Positions 36,349 through 44,611 of a stretch of DNA of 64,000 nt are shown here, piece after piece; position 1 is the stretch's first letter, and each line of letters opens with the position of its first letter. The stretch covers positions 1-64,000 of the forward strand of contig CALOFM010000029.1 in NCBI GenBank assembly GCA_942492625.1, read 5' to 3'. Made by a program: the position numbers and the translations under genes. This DNA comes from Thiosymbion sp942492625. GTDB lineage: Bacteria; Pseudomonadota; Gammaproteobacteria; Chromatiales; Chromatiaceae. The notes below the pieces were generated by a model, which saw only the letters and a program-made list of their open reading frames with translations, was not told the origin of the DNA and ran no database searches.

Positions 36349-37343
36349 TCCGAGCGCTGGGGCTCCTGGCTGCGCTGATTCCCGGACTGGCCGGCTGCAC
36401 GGGTTTCGAGGATAGGACCGGCTCCGGGAGCGACTACCTGGCCTCGATCGAGCGCCCCGCCACACTGCAATCCTTTCTCGACAAAACTGTCGAGGACCTC
36501 CTGGCGCGCGACCCCAAGGCGCGCAAAGCCGATCTGGGCATCGCCCTGATGGAGCTCGAGCCCGGCAGACCGGCTCGCTTGGCCCATTGGAATGGCGAGC
36601 AGCCAATCTATCCCGCCAGCGTCGTAAAATTCGTGTACCTCATGGCGGCATACGCCTGGGAAGCGCAAGGCAAACTGACCATCGACGAGGCGTTCAGCAA
36701 CGAGCTGACGCAGATGACCTACAAGAGCAGCAACACCGCCACCCAGCGGGTCGTCGCCGCGCTGACGGATACCAGGCCCGGCCCCGTGCTGAATCCCGAT
36801 GGCTACCGGGAGTTCAAGCAACGGCGCCTCGCGGTCAAGCGTTGGCTGAAGACCCAGGGCGTCAGCGGAATTCACAGCATCCATCCCACCTACGACGGCG
36901 GGGATATCTCGGGACGGGAGCGGCAGCTGCTGCGGGACCGGAGCATGCCCGGCGGCCTGTCCGATACGAGCGGAAAGCTCCACAACCGGCAGTCCATGAC
37001 GGCCGTAGGCACGGCCAAGCTGCTTGCCCTCCTGGCGTTGGATCTCGCCCTTGACCGGGAACGCTCTGCGCGGGTGCGCCGGCACATGAAGCGAGATCCC
37101 GCGAAACAGCCCTATCTCAGCCACCGGATCGCCGGCGGAGCGATGCAAGCGGCCCGGGTGGAGGTCTTCTCCAAGACCGGAACCTGGGGTCCGATCTTCG
37201 CCGACGCGGGCATCATTCGTCACCCCTCGGGGAAACAGCTCATTCTCGCGGTCTTCATCGAATCCAACCCTCCTTATCGCGGCAACTTCATCTCCGAGCT
37301 CGCGAGGCGCTGCACCGACGTCTTGCTGGGGCGCTCTCGATAG
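36345..37343 (+). CDS. Class A beta-lactamase-like serine hydrolase lipoprotein
   Basis: 332 residues from GTG 36345, four-base overlap with the previous gene. Lipoprotein signal GLLAALIPGLAGC. The penicillin-interacting fold is marked by SxxK (PASVVKFVYLMAAYAWE), an SxN-like KSSNTA element and KTG (VFSKTGTWGP). Such enzymes either hydrolyse beta-lactams or act as peptidoglycan peptidases; the neighbouring transpeptidase-like genes favour a cell-wall role. It lacks an obvious E-x-E-L-N omega loop, so classical beta-lactamase activity is doubtful. It ends with TAG. Confidence 0.8.
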   Translation: MIRALGLLAALIPGLAGCTGFEDRTGSGSDYLASIERPATLQSFLDKTVEDLLARDPKARKADLGIALMELEPGRPARLAHWNGEQPIYPASVVKFVYLMAAYAWEAQGKLTIDEAFSNELTQMTYKSSNTATQRVVAALTDTRPGPVLNPDGYREFKQRRLAVKRWLKTQGVSGIHSIHPTYDGGDISGRERQLLRDRSMPGGLSDTSGKLHNRQSMTAVGTAKLLALLALDLALDRERSARVRRHMKRDPAKQPYLSHRIAGGAMQAARVEVFSKTGTWGPIFADAGIIRHPSGKQLILAVFIESNPPYRGNFISELARRCTDVLLGRSR

Positions 37344-37352
37344 AGCGATCGG

Positions 37353-38831
37353 CTATGCAAGCAATGCGCGGGCACGCCCCACCACCTCGTTCGGCTTGTC
37401 GGCCGAGCCCTTCAAATAGAGCACGGATGAGGCGAGATAGCGCTCGCGCCAGGGCGATTCAAGCGCGGCGGCGTTCTCGAAGGCCGACTCGGCGAGCTTG
37501 TAATCATGGTAGCCCAGGTTTCGGTCGACGACGTAGTGACGAGCAAGTTGCATGAAGGACAACTCATTGCCGCCTGCACTCAGGTATCCAAAGGTCTTGC
37601 GAGCGGCCTCGACGCGGTCGACATTGATGGTCTCGAAGATGTCTTCCAGAGCACTGCTTGAATCGACATTGAGGTCGGATGCCTCCAGCGTGTCTATCCC
37701 CAGACTGCGGCGATTGCCGCCGAGCAGGTCGCAGAACAGGGGCATGAAGGAGGCGGCTTGGAGCAGGATCATTCGACGCGTGCCCAAATCGCTGGCGTGA
37801 CGGTAAGCGTAGTGCAGCGCGTGGGCGGTCGTGTTGGCGTGGACCGAAACGATTTTCGACTGTTTGACCATCAGGTCCCCCGCCGCCGAAAAGATTGCCG
37901 TCCATAGATCCGCATCGTCAGCGCCCTGTGCACTGCTGGCGAGAACCGCTCGGCTCGCGTCATCGGCGGTACCCTCCCTCAGGACTTCGAGCAACCCGGC
38001 TACAGCTCCACCCCCGCCTTCACCTTTCGCTGGCACAGGAGTCGGCGCTTGTTCCGCCATCACCAGGTTTTGCCGCCACGGACGATCAGGGGCTAAATCA
38101 ATATCTGCGGGGTTCGGCTCGCCCTTGTGGTTCAGAAGCGCAAGGATCAGCGAGCGCAGCATGGGTTCGGCATGCTCCGCGCCTACGACGCCCAACAATC
38201 TATGGCAGTTGGCGACCGTGATGGCCTTGTGCCCGATCGCACGGAAGTCGCGCGCCCCATACCGGAACAGGAGATCGAAAATCCGCTCGCGTCCCATGGA
38301 CCTCAGGAGCCCCACGACTGCGGCATCCGCAGCCTCCGGGTCCCATCGCTCCATGGCCTTGCGAAAAGCCGTCTCCGCCTTATCGGCCCCGGGTACCAGA
38401 TGCTCGGCCACGGGACCGAGCGTCCAACTACCACTCCGCTGCTCGGCAGCTTGTGAGCCCTTTAGCACATCCGCAGACCAGAGGATCGGCAGCCAGCGGT
38501 CCTCGGGACGCCCGAGAAGCGTTGTCCGGTGCACCGAATGCAAGACCATGAAGGCGTGATACTTGAAGCCCACGTGGGGATAAGGCCGCACCTGACGGGC
38601 CGAGGCATCTGCCACTGCGCCCAGAAGGGTCGGGTAGTCGAGCCCCTTCTTGATCCGAGTCACCAGCAGCTCGAGCAAGGGCTCCCTGTCAGCGTCGATC
38701 AGCAGCCGCACCAGCTCATCGCCGGTAAGTGAAGCGGTTGCGGGTCTGGCGGCCGAACCAATACGCGCGGTACCGAACGCGGCGGCGGTCAATGCCGATT
38801 TCTTTATAAACGCCCGTCTATTCAGCAACAC
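37353..38831 (-). CDS. Tat-exported protein of unknown function
   Basis: 492 residues from GTG 38831, with GGAGGAG seven bases upstream. The N-terminus NRRAFIKKSALTAAAFGTA is a good twin-arginine signal, implying export of a folded protein, perhaps with a cofactor. The body is helical and has several His/Trp-rich stretches (VLHSVHRTTLLGRPEDRW; VSVHANTTAHALHYAYRHA). I recognise no named family. It converges on the beta-lactamase-like gene with a 9-base gap, so it is not in that operon, though both act outside the cytoplasm. It stops with TAG. Confidence 0.7.
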   Translation of the reverse strand: MLLNRRAFIKKSALTAAAFGTARIGSAARPATASLTGDELVRLLIDADREPLLELLVTRIKKGLDYPTLLGAVADASARQVRPYPHVGFKYHAFMVLHSVHRTTLLGRPEDRWLPILWSADVLKGSQAAEQRSGSWTLGPVAEHLVPGADKAETAFRKAMERWDPEAADAAVVGLLRSMGRERIFDLLFRYGARDFRAIGHKAITVANCHRLLGVVGAEHAEPMLRSLILALLNHKGEPNPADIDLAPDRPWRQNLVMAEQAPTPVPAKGEGGGGAVAGLLEVLREGTADDASRAVLASSAQGADDADLWTAIFSAAGDLMVKQSKIVSVHANTTAHALHYAYRHASDLGTRRMILLQAASFMPLFCDLLGGNRRSLGIDTLEASDLNVDSSSALEDIFETINVDRVEAARKTFGYLSAGGNELSFMQLARHYVVDRNLGYHDYKLAESAFENAAALESPWRERYLASSVLYLKGSADKPNEVVGRARALLA

Positions 38832-39009
38832 CAATCGACTCCTCCTTCGCTCCGCAACCCTTGCACTATCCCCCTGATCCACGCTTATTCCTTGCTCCGG
38901 CGCACCGGTTATGACAGGAAAACGGAACGGCTGCATGACAAGGCATTACGCAATTTGAGACCTATACTCTTCTTTAGTTGCGCAAAGCGCCAACAGGAGA
39001 ACCGCAAAC

Positions 39010-39246
39010 ATGACCGATACGCATAGTCATTCCCAAGGGAGCGGCACCGAGAAGGCGACCGAAGCCGATTCACAGGATCCCGCATCGGCACCGTCCAAGC
39101 AGCGCGGAAAGAGGTCCCCGAGCATGCACGAAGGCATCGCGGTTTGGTGCGATTGCTGCTCCTGCGAAGCCGAGCCCTACTGGGCCGAAATCGCCGAAGA
39201 GATGGGAATCGACCTCGGCAGCGATTACGAGGAAGGATACCGATAA
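39010..39246 (+). CDS. Small Cys-rich protein with CxCCxC
   Basis: 78 residues after an AGGAG site. The N-terminal half is polar and Ser/Thr/Gln-rich. The C-terminal half holds VWCDCCSCEAEPYWAEIAEE, a dense cysteine cluster beside acidic residues. It has no signal peptide. Metal binding is the simplest reading; a peptide-precursor role is possible. It is divergent from the Tat-exported gene, about 180 bases away. Family unknown. Confidence 0.55.
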   Translation: MTDTHSHSQGSGTEKATEADSQDPASAPSKQRGKRSPSMHEGIAVWCDCCSCEAEPYWAEIAEEMGIDLGSDYEEGYR

Positions 39247-39356
39247 GCTCGCCGGGGAAAGGATCTTTCGGTTTACGACTCATCAGCGCCATCCTGGCTA
39301 CAGATCCCCATTTCGACGGAGCGGTACGCTCTGCGGACCGCCCGTCGTGCAGAACC

Positions 39357-40274
39357 CTAAGGCTTGCGAATTTTCGCCGCAGAGGACGAAGCCGATCTCA
39401 TACGCCCCGCAAGCCAGCGGTCCCCCCACTGGTAACAGGCGAGGCCGGTCAGGATGACCGAGGTCCCGAGAACCTCACGCGCGCCGATGATCTCACCGTT
39501 CACCTCCTGGCCGAGCAACAGGGCGAGCACAGGAGTTACCAGCGTGATCAACGCCACACGACCGGCCTCTACGTAACGGAGCACGTGGAAGTAGAAAATG
39601 AACCCGAACGCCGAGCCGAACACCGCGAGATAGACGATGGACCAAGCGGTGCGCGGGTCCAGCTTGTCGGGTAGCTGGCCATCCAGTACCGCCCAATCGA
39701 GCAGGAACAGGGGCACGGCGACCAGAAGCGCCCCGGTCGTGGTCTCAAGGGCCGGGATTCCGGCACCGATACGCTTGACCCAAACGGCGCTCGCGGCGTG
39801 GATGTGAACGGACAGGAGAATCCCTGCGATACCCAGCGCCGCGCCGGAGCCCATCTCAAGGCCCCGGGCGAAGACCACCGACAGCCCCGCGAGCCCGAGA
39901 GCCAATCCGGCGAGGCGAAAGGGAGTCAGCAAGCGCTCACCCAGCCAGACCGCGGCCATGACACCGGTAACGACGGGACTCAGGCCGAACAGCACCGAGA
40001 TCAGCCCTGAGGGTATGTACTGGGCCGACCAGTAGACAGCGGTCATGGCGCCCCAGAGCCCGATACCGGCGGCAAAATAAGTACGCAGCGCCTCCCGGTG
40101 CCAGGGCATCCGGCGGCCCAGCAACGCGATCAGCGTCAGGCAGAGGAGTACGCCCAACAGCATGCGCGAGGCGACGCCAAACAGAAAACCGGCACCCTGG
40201 CTGCTCCACTTGATCGCCAGGGGTGTCGTGGCCCAGATCAGCACCACGCCCAGAAAGGCCGCAGGAATCGACAA
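39357..40274 (-). CDS. EamA/DMT-superfamily transporter
   Basis: About 305 residues with ten hydrophobic helices forming two EamA repeats (AAFLGVVLIWATTPLAIKWS; YFHVLRYVEAGRVALITLVT). Likely exports a metabolite from the cytoplasm; the substrate cannot be inferred. TTG 40274 with AGGGG upstream is preferred, because the preceding in-frame residues overlap the end of pdxT and are not membrane-like. GTG 40316 is an alternative. Confidence 0.85.
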   Translation of the reverse strand: MSIPAAFLGVVLIWATTPLAIKWSSQGAGFLFGVASRMLLGVLLCLTLIALLGRRMPWHREALRTYFAAGIGLWGAMTAVYWSAQYIPSGLISVLFGLSPVVTGVMAAVWLGERLLTPFRLAGLALGLAGLSVVFARGLEMGSGAALGIAGILLSVHIHAASAVWVKRIGAGIPALETTTGALLVAVPLFLLDWAVLDGQLPDKLDPRTAWSIVYLAVFGSAFGFIFYFHVLRYVEAGRVALITLVTPVLALLLGQEVNGEIIGAREVLGTSVILTGLACYQWGDRWLAGRMRSASSSAAKIRKP

Positions 40275-40342
40275 CTCGGCCCCTGAGAAACCCTGCCTAC
40301 CGGTACGACGATGCACGAAGCGGTCAAAAGCCGTTTCCAGGT

Positions 40343-40984
40343 TCAAGGAATGGGCGCGTAGCTGACCCAGGAATCCGCACGCCAGCTCGCATGCGCTTCT
40401 TGGTTGTCCTGAACGGGGATTTGGCACTTGCGGGCGAAGTAGCGGTGAAAGGCGAGACTCGGGGTAAGCTCGGGATGAAATACGGTGACCAAGATGTCCG
40501 CGTCTTCTGCGGCGGCGTAATAGCCGTCGATCTCGAGCAGGGGCGATACTCCCTCACCGAGACGCAGGATCTTCGGGGCGCGGATAAAGGTGAGCGGGAT
40601 TTGAGCGGAATCGATGTCCGGGATCTCGACGGCGCGGTTGAAGCTGTCGAGCTGGCTGCCGAAGGCATTGCGCCGGATGCGGATGTCCATCAGTCCCAGG
40701 TGCGCGGCCTCTCCTTCAACCTCCCGTGCAATAAGAATCGCGCCGGCGCAGGTGCCCCAGAGCTTGAGTCCGGCATGGAACCGCTCTTGGATCTCCCGAT
40801 CGAGACCGTACCGGTGCAGCAGGCGGATGAGGCAAGTGCTCTCCCCGCCTGGAACGATCAGTCCGGCCAAGCCGTCGAAGTCCGCCGCCTGCTTGACCCT
40901 CCGGGCCGGCACGCCGAGGGCGGCCAGGTGCTCCAGGTGCTCGACCACGCCCCCCTGCAGGTCGAGGACACCTATGCCGGGCAT
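40343..40984 (-). CDS. pdxT: Pyridoxal 5'-phosphate synthase, glutaminase subunit
   Basis: Releases ammonia from glutamine and channels it to PdxS for ribose-5-phosphate-dependent vitamin B6 synthesis. Blocks present: GVLDLQGGVVEHL, LIVPGGESTCL, the nucleophile in LWGTCAGAIL and the catalytic HxE in VFHPELTPS. About 213 residues; the C-terminal 20 (ASWRADSWVSYAPIP) are extra relative to most members. ATG 40984 lies eight bases after GGAGG. It follows pdxS by 16 bases. Confidence 0.95.
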   Translation of the reverse strand: MPGIGVLDLQGGVVEHLEHLAALGVPARRVKQAADFDGLAGLIVPGGESTCLIRLLHRYGLDREIQERFHAGLKLWGTCAGAILIAREVEGEAAHLGLMDIRIRRNAFGSQLDSFNRAVEIPDIDSAQIPLTFIRAPKILRLGEGVSPLLEIDGYYAAAEDADILVTVFHPELTPSLAFHRYFARKCQIPVQDNQEAHASWRADSWVSYAPIP

Positions 40985-41000
40985 GGACAACGCCTCCTAC

Positions 41001-41882
41001 TCACCAACCTCGCTCGGCCAGACGCTGCTCCTCCGGGATGGTGGGTATCTCGATCCCGACCATCGGCTCACCGAGGCCGGCGGATACCTCCAGCACCTTC
41101 TGGGGATCATCCGCGTAGGTGGTCGCCTGCACGATAGCGGCGGCACGCAGGGCGGGTTCGCCGGACTTGAAGATGCCCGAGCCGACGAACACGCCGTCGC
41201 AGCCCAGCTGCATCATGAGGGCGGCGTCGGCGGGCGTTGCGATGCCGCCCGCCGCGAAGTTCACCACCGGCAGACGCCCGGCCTCGTGCACCTTAAGGGC
41301 AACCTCGTAGGGGATCCCCTGGTCGCGGCAAAAGCCGGTGAGCTCTTCCTTCGGCATGTGGCGGACCATTCGGATCTCGCGGCTCATGGTGCGCATGTGC
41401 CGCACCGCCTCCACCACGTTGCCCGTACCCGCCTCGCCCTTGGTGCGGATCATCGCCGCCCCTTCGGCGATACGCCGGCAGGCCTCGCCCAGGTTACGGG
41501 CACCGCAGACGAACGGTATGGAGAACCGGGTCTTGTCGATGTGGCACTCTTCGTCGGCGGGGGTGAGTACCTCGCTCTCGTCAATATAGTCGATCTTGAG
41601 CGCCTCCAGGAGCTGCGCCTCGACGAAGTGACCGATGCGGACCTTGGCCATGACCGGAACGGACACGGCGGCCTTGATCTCCCTGATCATGCCCGGATCA
41701 GACATGCGCGCCACGCCCCCGTCTTTGCGGATGTCGGCGGGCACGCGCTCCAGGGCCATGACGGCCACGGCACCGGCCTCTTGGGCGATTGCGGCCTGCT
41801 CGGGCGTGGTCACGTCCATGATGACGCCGCCCTTGAGCATCTGCGCGAGTTGAGCATTCAGTACAAGTCGTTCATTGGTCAC
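41001..41882 (-). CDS. pdxS: Pyridoxal 5'-phosphate synthase, synthase subunit
   Basis: Forms PLP from ribose 5-phosphate, glyceraldehyde 3-phosphate and ammonia. The lysines of MDVTTPEQAA..., VMAKVRIGHFVEAQ and the phosphate loop GEAGTGNVVEAVRHMR are intact; the family-typical GGIATPADAALMMQLG follows. 293 residues from GTG 41882 behind GGAGA; this start overlaps the end of the HAD gene by 11 bases. PdxST is unusual among gammaproteobacteria, most of which use PdxA/PdxJ. Confidence 0.95.
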   Translation of the reverse strand: MTNERLVLNAQLAQMLKGGVIMDVTTPEQAAIAQEAGAVAVMALERVPADIRKDGGVARMSDPGMIREIKAAVSVPVMAKVRIGHFVEAQLLEALKIDYIDESEVLTPADEECHIDKTRFSIPFVCGARNLGEACRRIAEGAAMIRTKGEAGTGNVVEAVRHMRTMSREIRMVRHMPKEELTGFCRDQGIPYEVALKVHEAGRLPVVNFAAGGIATPADAALMMQLGCDGVFVGSGIFKSGEPALRAAAIVQATTYADDPQKVLEVSAGLGEPMVGIEIPTIPEEQRLAERGW

Positions 41883-42645
41883 TGTCGTTCTCCGAATTCG
41901 CAATCTCTGCGAGACTAAGTGCCCTCAGGAGGTGGAGATTCAAGTGCACCGCCTCCAGGCGCTCGGCCTCAGTGTTGTACCCCCAGCCGGCGATGTGCAG
42001 ACGCACGGGCGCTATTTCCGGCTGCGTTGTCAGCCGCTTCAAAGTGGCCAAGCGATCCTCGACAAAGTCGATCCGGCGGCCGGGATGACGGCCCATGAGC
42101 TCGCGCAGCACGGCCTCCTTTTTCATCCCCCGGTCCAGCCCGTAGATTCGTGCGGCATCGAAGCGCACGCCATGGTGATCGAGCAGCCGCGCGACGAATC
42201 TCTCCTGCTTGGTGGTGATGATGTAGCATTCGGTTCCGGCGGGCAGCGCGTTCAAGACCTCCGCAGTCCCGGGGTACAAGGGGCTCAGCGACAACCACTC
42301 GCGCGCGTCGTCTCGGATCCAGCGGTCGCGGACCGCGCCGTACAGGCGCTTGAGATCCTCTGCATCCCTTCCCGATCGCGTCAAGGTCTCAGGCAACCGC
42401 TGTGCAAAACTCTCCAGTAGCACGTCCGGGTCCTGCCCGTCCTTGAGCAGGCGCATCATCAAGATGGCCTCATATCCCGTCTCGATCACAGGGCGTACGC
42501 GGCAGTAGGCATCCAACAGCCGCTCTGGCGGCAGGCCGCCGGCCATGTCCTCCCACAACGACCCCGCCGCCTTCCAGCCGGTGATGCCGGTCTCCCGCGC
42601 ACTGTCGCAGAGGACACCGTCGAAATCCAAAGCGAGCAGGGTCAT
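41872..42645 (-). CDS. HAD-superfamily phosphatase
   Basis: 257 residues starting MTLLALDFDGVLCDSARETG, with the nucleophile DFDGV and motif III/IV region RRIDFVEDRLATLKRL. The YIITTKQERFVARLL segment provides the Thr/Lys motif. Cytoplasmic phosphoester hydrolase of unknown substrate. It is the first gene of the HAD-pdxS-pdxT unit and overlaps pdxS, so a role near vitamin B6 phosphates is possible but only suggested by place. Confidence 0.82.
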   Translation of the reverse strand: MTLLALDFDGVLCDSARETGITGWKAAGSLWEDMAGGLPPERLLDAYCRVRPVIETGYEAILMMRLLKDGQDPDVLLESFAQRLPETLTRSGRDAEDLKRLYGAVRDRWIRDDAREWLSLSPLYPGTAEVLNALPAGTECYIITTKQERFVARLLDHHGVRFDAARIYGLDRGMKKEAVLRELMGRHPGRRIDFVEDRLATLKRLTTQPEIAPVRLHIAGWGYNTEAERLEAVHLNLHLLRALSLAEIANSENDSDQ

Positions 42646-42986
42646 GGATGCGGGCTGGGTCCGGGCTGTTGAGATCGCGCTCCGCGCGCGTAGCCAACTC
42701 GCCAATTTACTGCGATGTAGTGCAGACATCAAGCACAAGCCTCTTCCAACGTGATAATGAGTGTGGAGGGGCGGGTCGATTCCAAGGTGGAATGAGTCTG
42801 AAGGAGCTTTCCCTGTTCTCGTGCTTGGCGCTTCCCGGCGCGCAGCGACGAATTGGAAAAGACTCGGGATCGGAGTATTTAGGGCTAGTCGCGATTACAC
42901 CAAGACAACCAAGGTTTTTCAGAAAAAGGGTACACTACCGGCTCGGTCTGATACGCGGCGCAACAAAACAGTTCCAGAATCGGCAC
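42646..42986. promoter_or_regulatory. Divergent promoter region between HAD-pdxST and the deacetylase gene
   Basis: These 341 bases have no convincing gene and must carry two outward promoters. An AT-rich stretch with TTTTTCAGAAAAAG lies at about 42915-42928, followed by TACACT at 42931-42936, which could be a -10 element for the rightward genes. No good -35 was found. Confidence 0.35.
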
Positions 42987-43973
42987 ATGGATTCCACCCC
43001 CCTGCAAAACGACAAGATCGGCGTATATGGCGGGGAGCAGCTCGCCAATTACGGTTTCGGCGACGGCCATCCCTTCGGACCGGATCGCTTCAACGCCTTC
43101 TGGGACTTCCTGACCGACTCGGGAGTGAAGGGGAAGATCCGGGTCGTGCCCCCGACGCAGGGGCTGGACGAGGACGTGCTGCGGTTCCACACCCCGGCCT
43201 ACGTTGAGCGGGTGCGCGAGCAATCCAGAACAGGCACCGGCTTTCTGGACTATGGTGACACGCCCGCGGTGAAAGGCATCTACGAGTCGGCCCTCTTTGT
43301 CGTGGGCAGTGTGCTGGATGCGGTCAACCGGATCATGAAAGGAGACCTGCGCCGCGCCATGATCCCTATCGCCGGACTGCATCACGCGCGCCGTGACGGG
43401 GCCGCCGGCTTTTGCGTATTCAACGACTGCGGTGTCGCCATCGAGACCCTGCGCCAGGTGCATGGCGTTCGGCGGATCGCATACGTGGACATCGACGCTC
43501 ACCATGGTGACGGGGTCTTTTACTCATTCGTGGATGACCCGGAGCTCGCCATCGTCGACTTCCACGAGGACGGGCGTTATCTGTATCCCGGCACGGGCCA
43601 TGCCAGCGAAACGGGAACCGGCCCTGCGCAAGGCACCAAGCTGAACATCCCCCTCCCCCCTGGTGCGCAGGACGAGTTGTTCTTTCGCCTGTGGGCGTCC
43701 GCCGAAGCCTTCATCGACGCCTTCCGTCCGCAGTTCATCCTGCTCCAGTGCGGCGGCGACTCGATCGCTGGCGACCCCATTACCGACCTGCGCATGAGCG
43801 CCGAGGTGCACCGCGAGGTGGCAGCCTCCCTGTGCCGGCTCGCCGATCGGCACTGTGGAGGCCGCCTGATCGCGTTGGGCGGCGGAGGTTACAACCGCCA
43901 AAACATCGCACGGGCTTGGACCAACGTCGTGGACGCCATGGTGAACAACACCCCGGAAGGAGCGGAGGCATGA
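42987..43973 (+). CDS. Histone-deacetylase-family hydrolase
   Basis: 328 residues of the arginase/deacetylase fold (AcuC/HDAC family). The charge-relay and zinc-site motifs are present: GLHHARRDGAAGFCVFND, AYVDIDAHHGDGV and LQCGGDSIAGDP. Bacterial members deacetylate lysines on enzymes or polyamines. The frame is open far upstream, but the family begins near this ATG. Its TGA overlaps the hspQ ATG, so the two are coupled. Confidence 0.9.
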   Translation: MDSTPLQNDKIGVYGGEQLANYGFGDGHPFGPDRFNAFWDFLTDSGVKGKIRVVPPTQGLDEDVLRFHTPAYVERVREQSRTGTGFLDYGDTPAVKGIYESALFVVGSVLDAVNRIMKGDLRRAMIPIAGLHHARRDGAAGFCVFNDCGVAIETLRQVHGVRRIAYVDIDAHHGDGVFYSFVDDPELAIVDFHEDGRYLYPGTGHASETGTGPAQGTKLNIPLPPGAQDELFFRLWASAEAFIDAFRPQFILLQCGGDSIAGDPITDLRMSAEVHREVAASLCRLADRHCGGRLIALGGGGYNRQNIARAWTNVVDAMVNNTPEGAEA

Positions 43974-44287
43974 ACCTGCAAGAGGCCAAGTTTCACGTCG
44001 GACAGCTTGTGCACCACCGGCTGTTCGACTACCGCGGAGTCATCCTGGACGTGGACCCCGTATTCCAAGGCAGCGAGGAGTGGTACGAGCAGGTTGCGCT
44101 ATCGCGCCCGCCCAAGGACAGGCCCTGGTACCGGGTGCTGGTGCACGAAGCCGAGCACGAGACCTACGTCGCCGAGCGCAACCTGGAGCCGGACAGTACG
44201 CGGGACCCGATACGGCACCCGCTGCTGGATAACTTCTTCTCCGGACTCGACGAGGGCGGGTATCGTTCGCGGTCACGGCACAATTGA
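43970..44287 (+). CDS. hspQ: Heat-shock protein HspQ (hemimethylated-DNA-binding family)
   Basis: 105 residues: KFHVGQLVHHRLFDYRGVIL, DPVFQGSEEWY, PWYRVLVHEAEHETYVAE. Matches HspQ/YccV, a Lon-specificity modulator in Salmonella; in enterics its activity is controlled by acetylation. Translational overlap with a deacetylase-family gene is therefore suggestive. It ends DEGGYRSRSRHN, with a short basic tail. Confidence 0.92.
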   Translation: MNLQEAKFHVGQLVHHRLFDYRGVILDVDPVFQGSEEWYEQVALSRPPKDRPWYRVLVHEAEHETYVAERNLEPDSTRDPIRHPLLDNFFSGLDEGGYRSRSRHN

Positions 44288-44611
44288 ATCGGTCGACAGA
44301 GCTGGGACGGGAACAGGCGATGCCTCGCCCCGGTTGGGTCCGCAATACGCTGGAAACTGCCAATCGCGATTCCGACAGTGAAGTGCAGTACTGAAACAGA
44401 GAGCGAGCCGCGTGGGCAGCTATCCGGCGGCGGCAATCGGCGGAAGACCGGACGTTCCTGCATTACGAGATGTCAGAATGGAGCGGATCCCCCGGTGCGA
44501 TCCGCCCATCCGGTGCTCGCCTCGAAGCCAGATGTCGGAAAGCCCCTTGGATTGGATTTCCGGGACAGCGTTCCTGTTTTCTGCCCTTTGATCCCCGGTA
44601 ATTCGAAGCCT
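44288..44611. other. Intergenic region between convergent hspQ and mscS-type gene
   Basis: No gene seen in 324 bases. A 7-base-pair hairpin (GCGGATC at 44483-44489 with GATCCGC at 44499-44505) might stall transcription but has no T-run. Confidence 0.4.
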
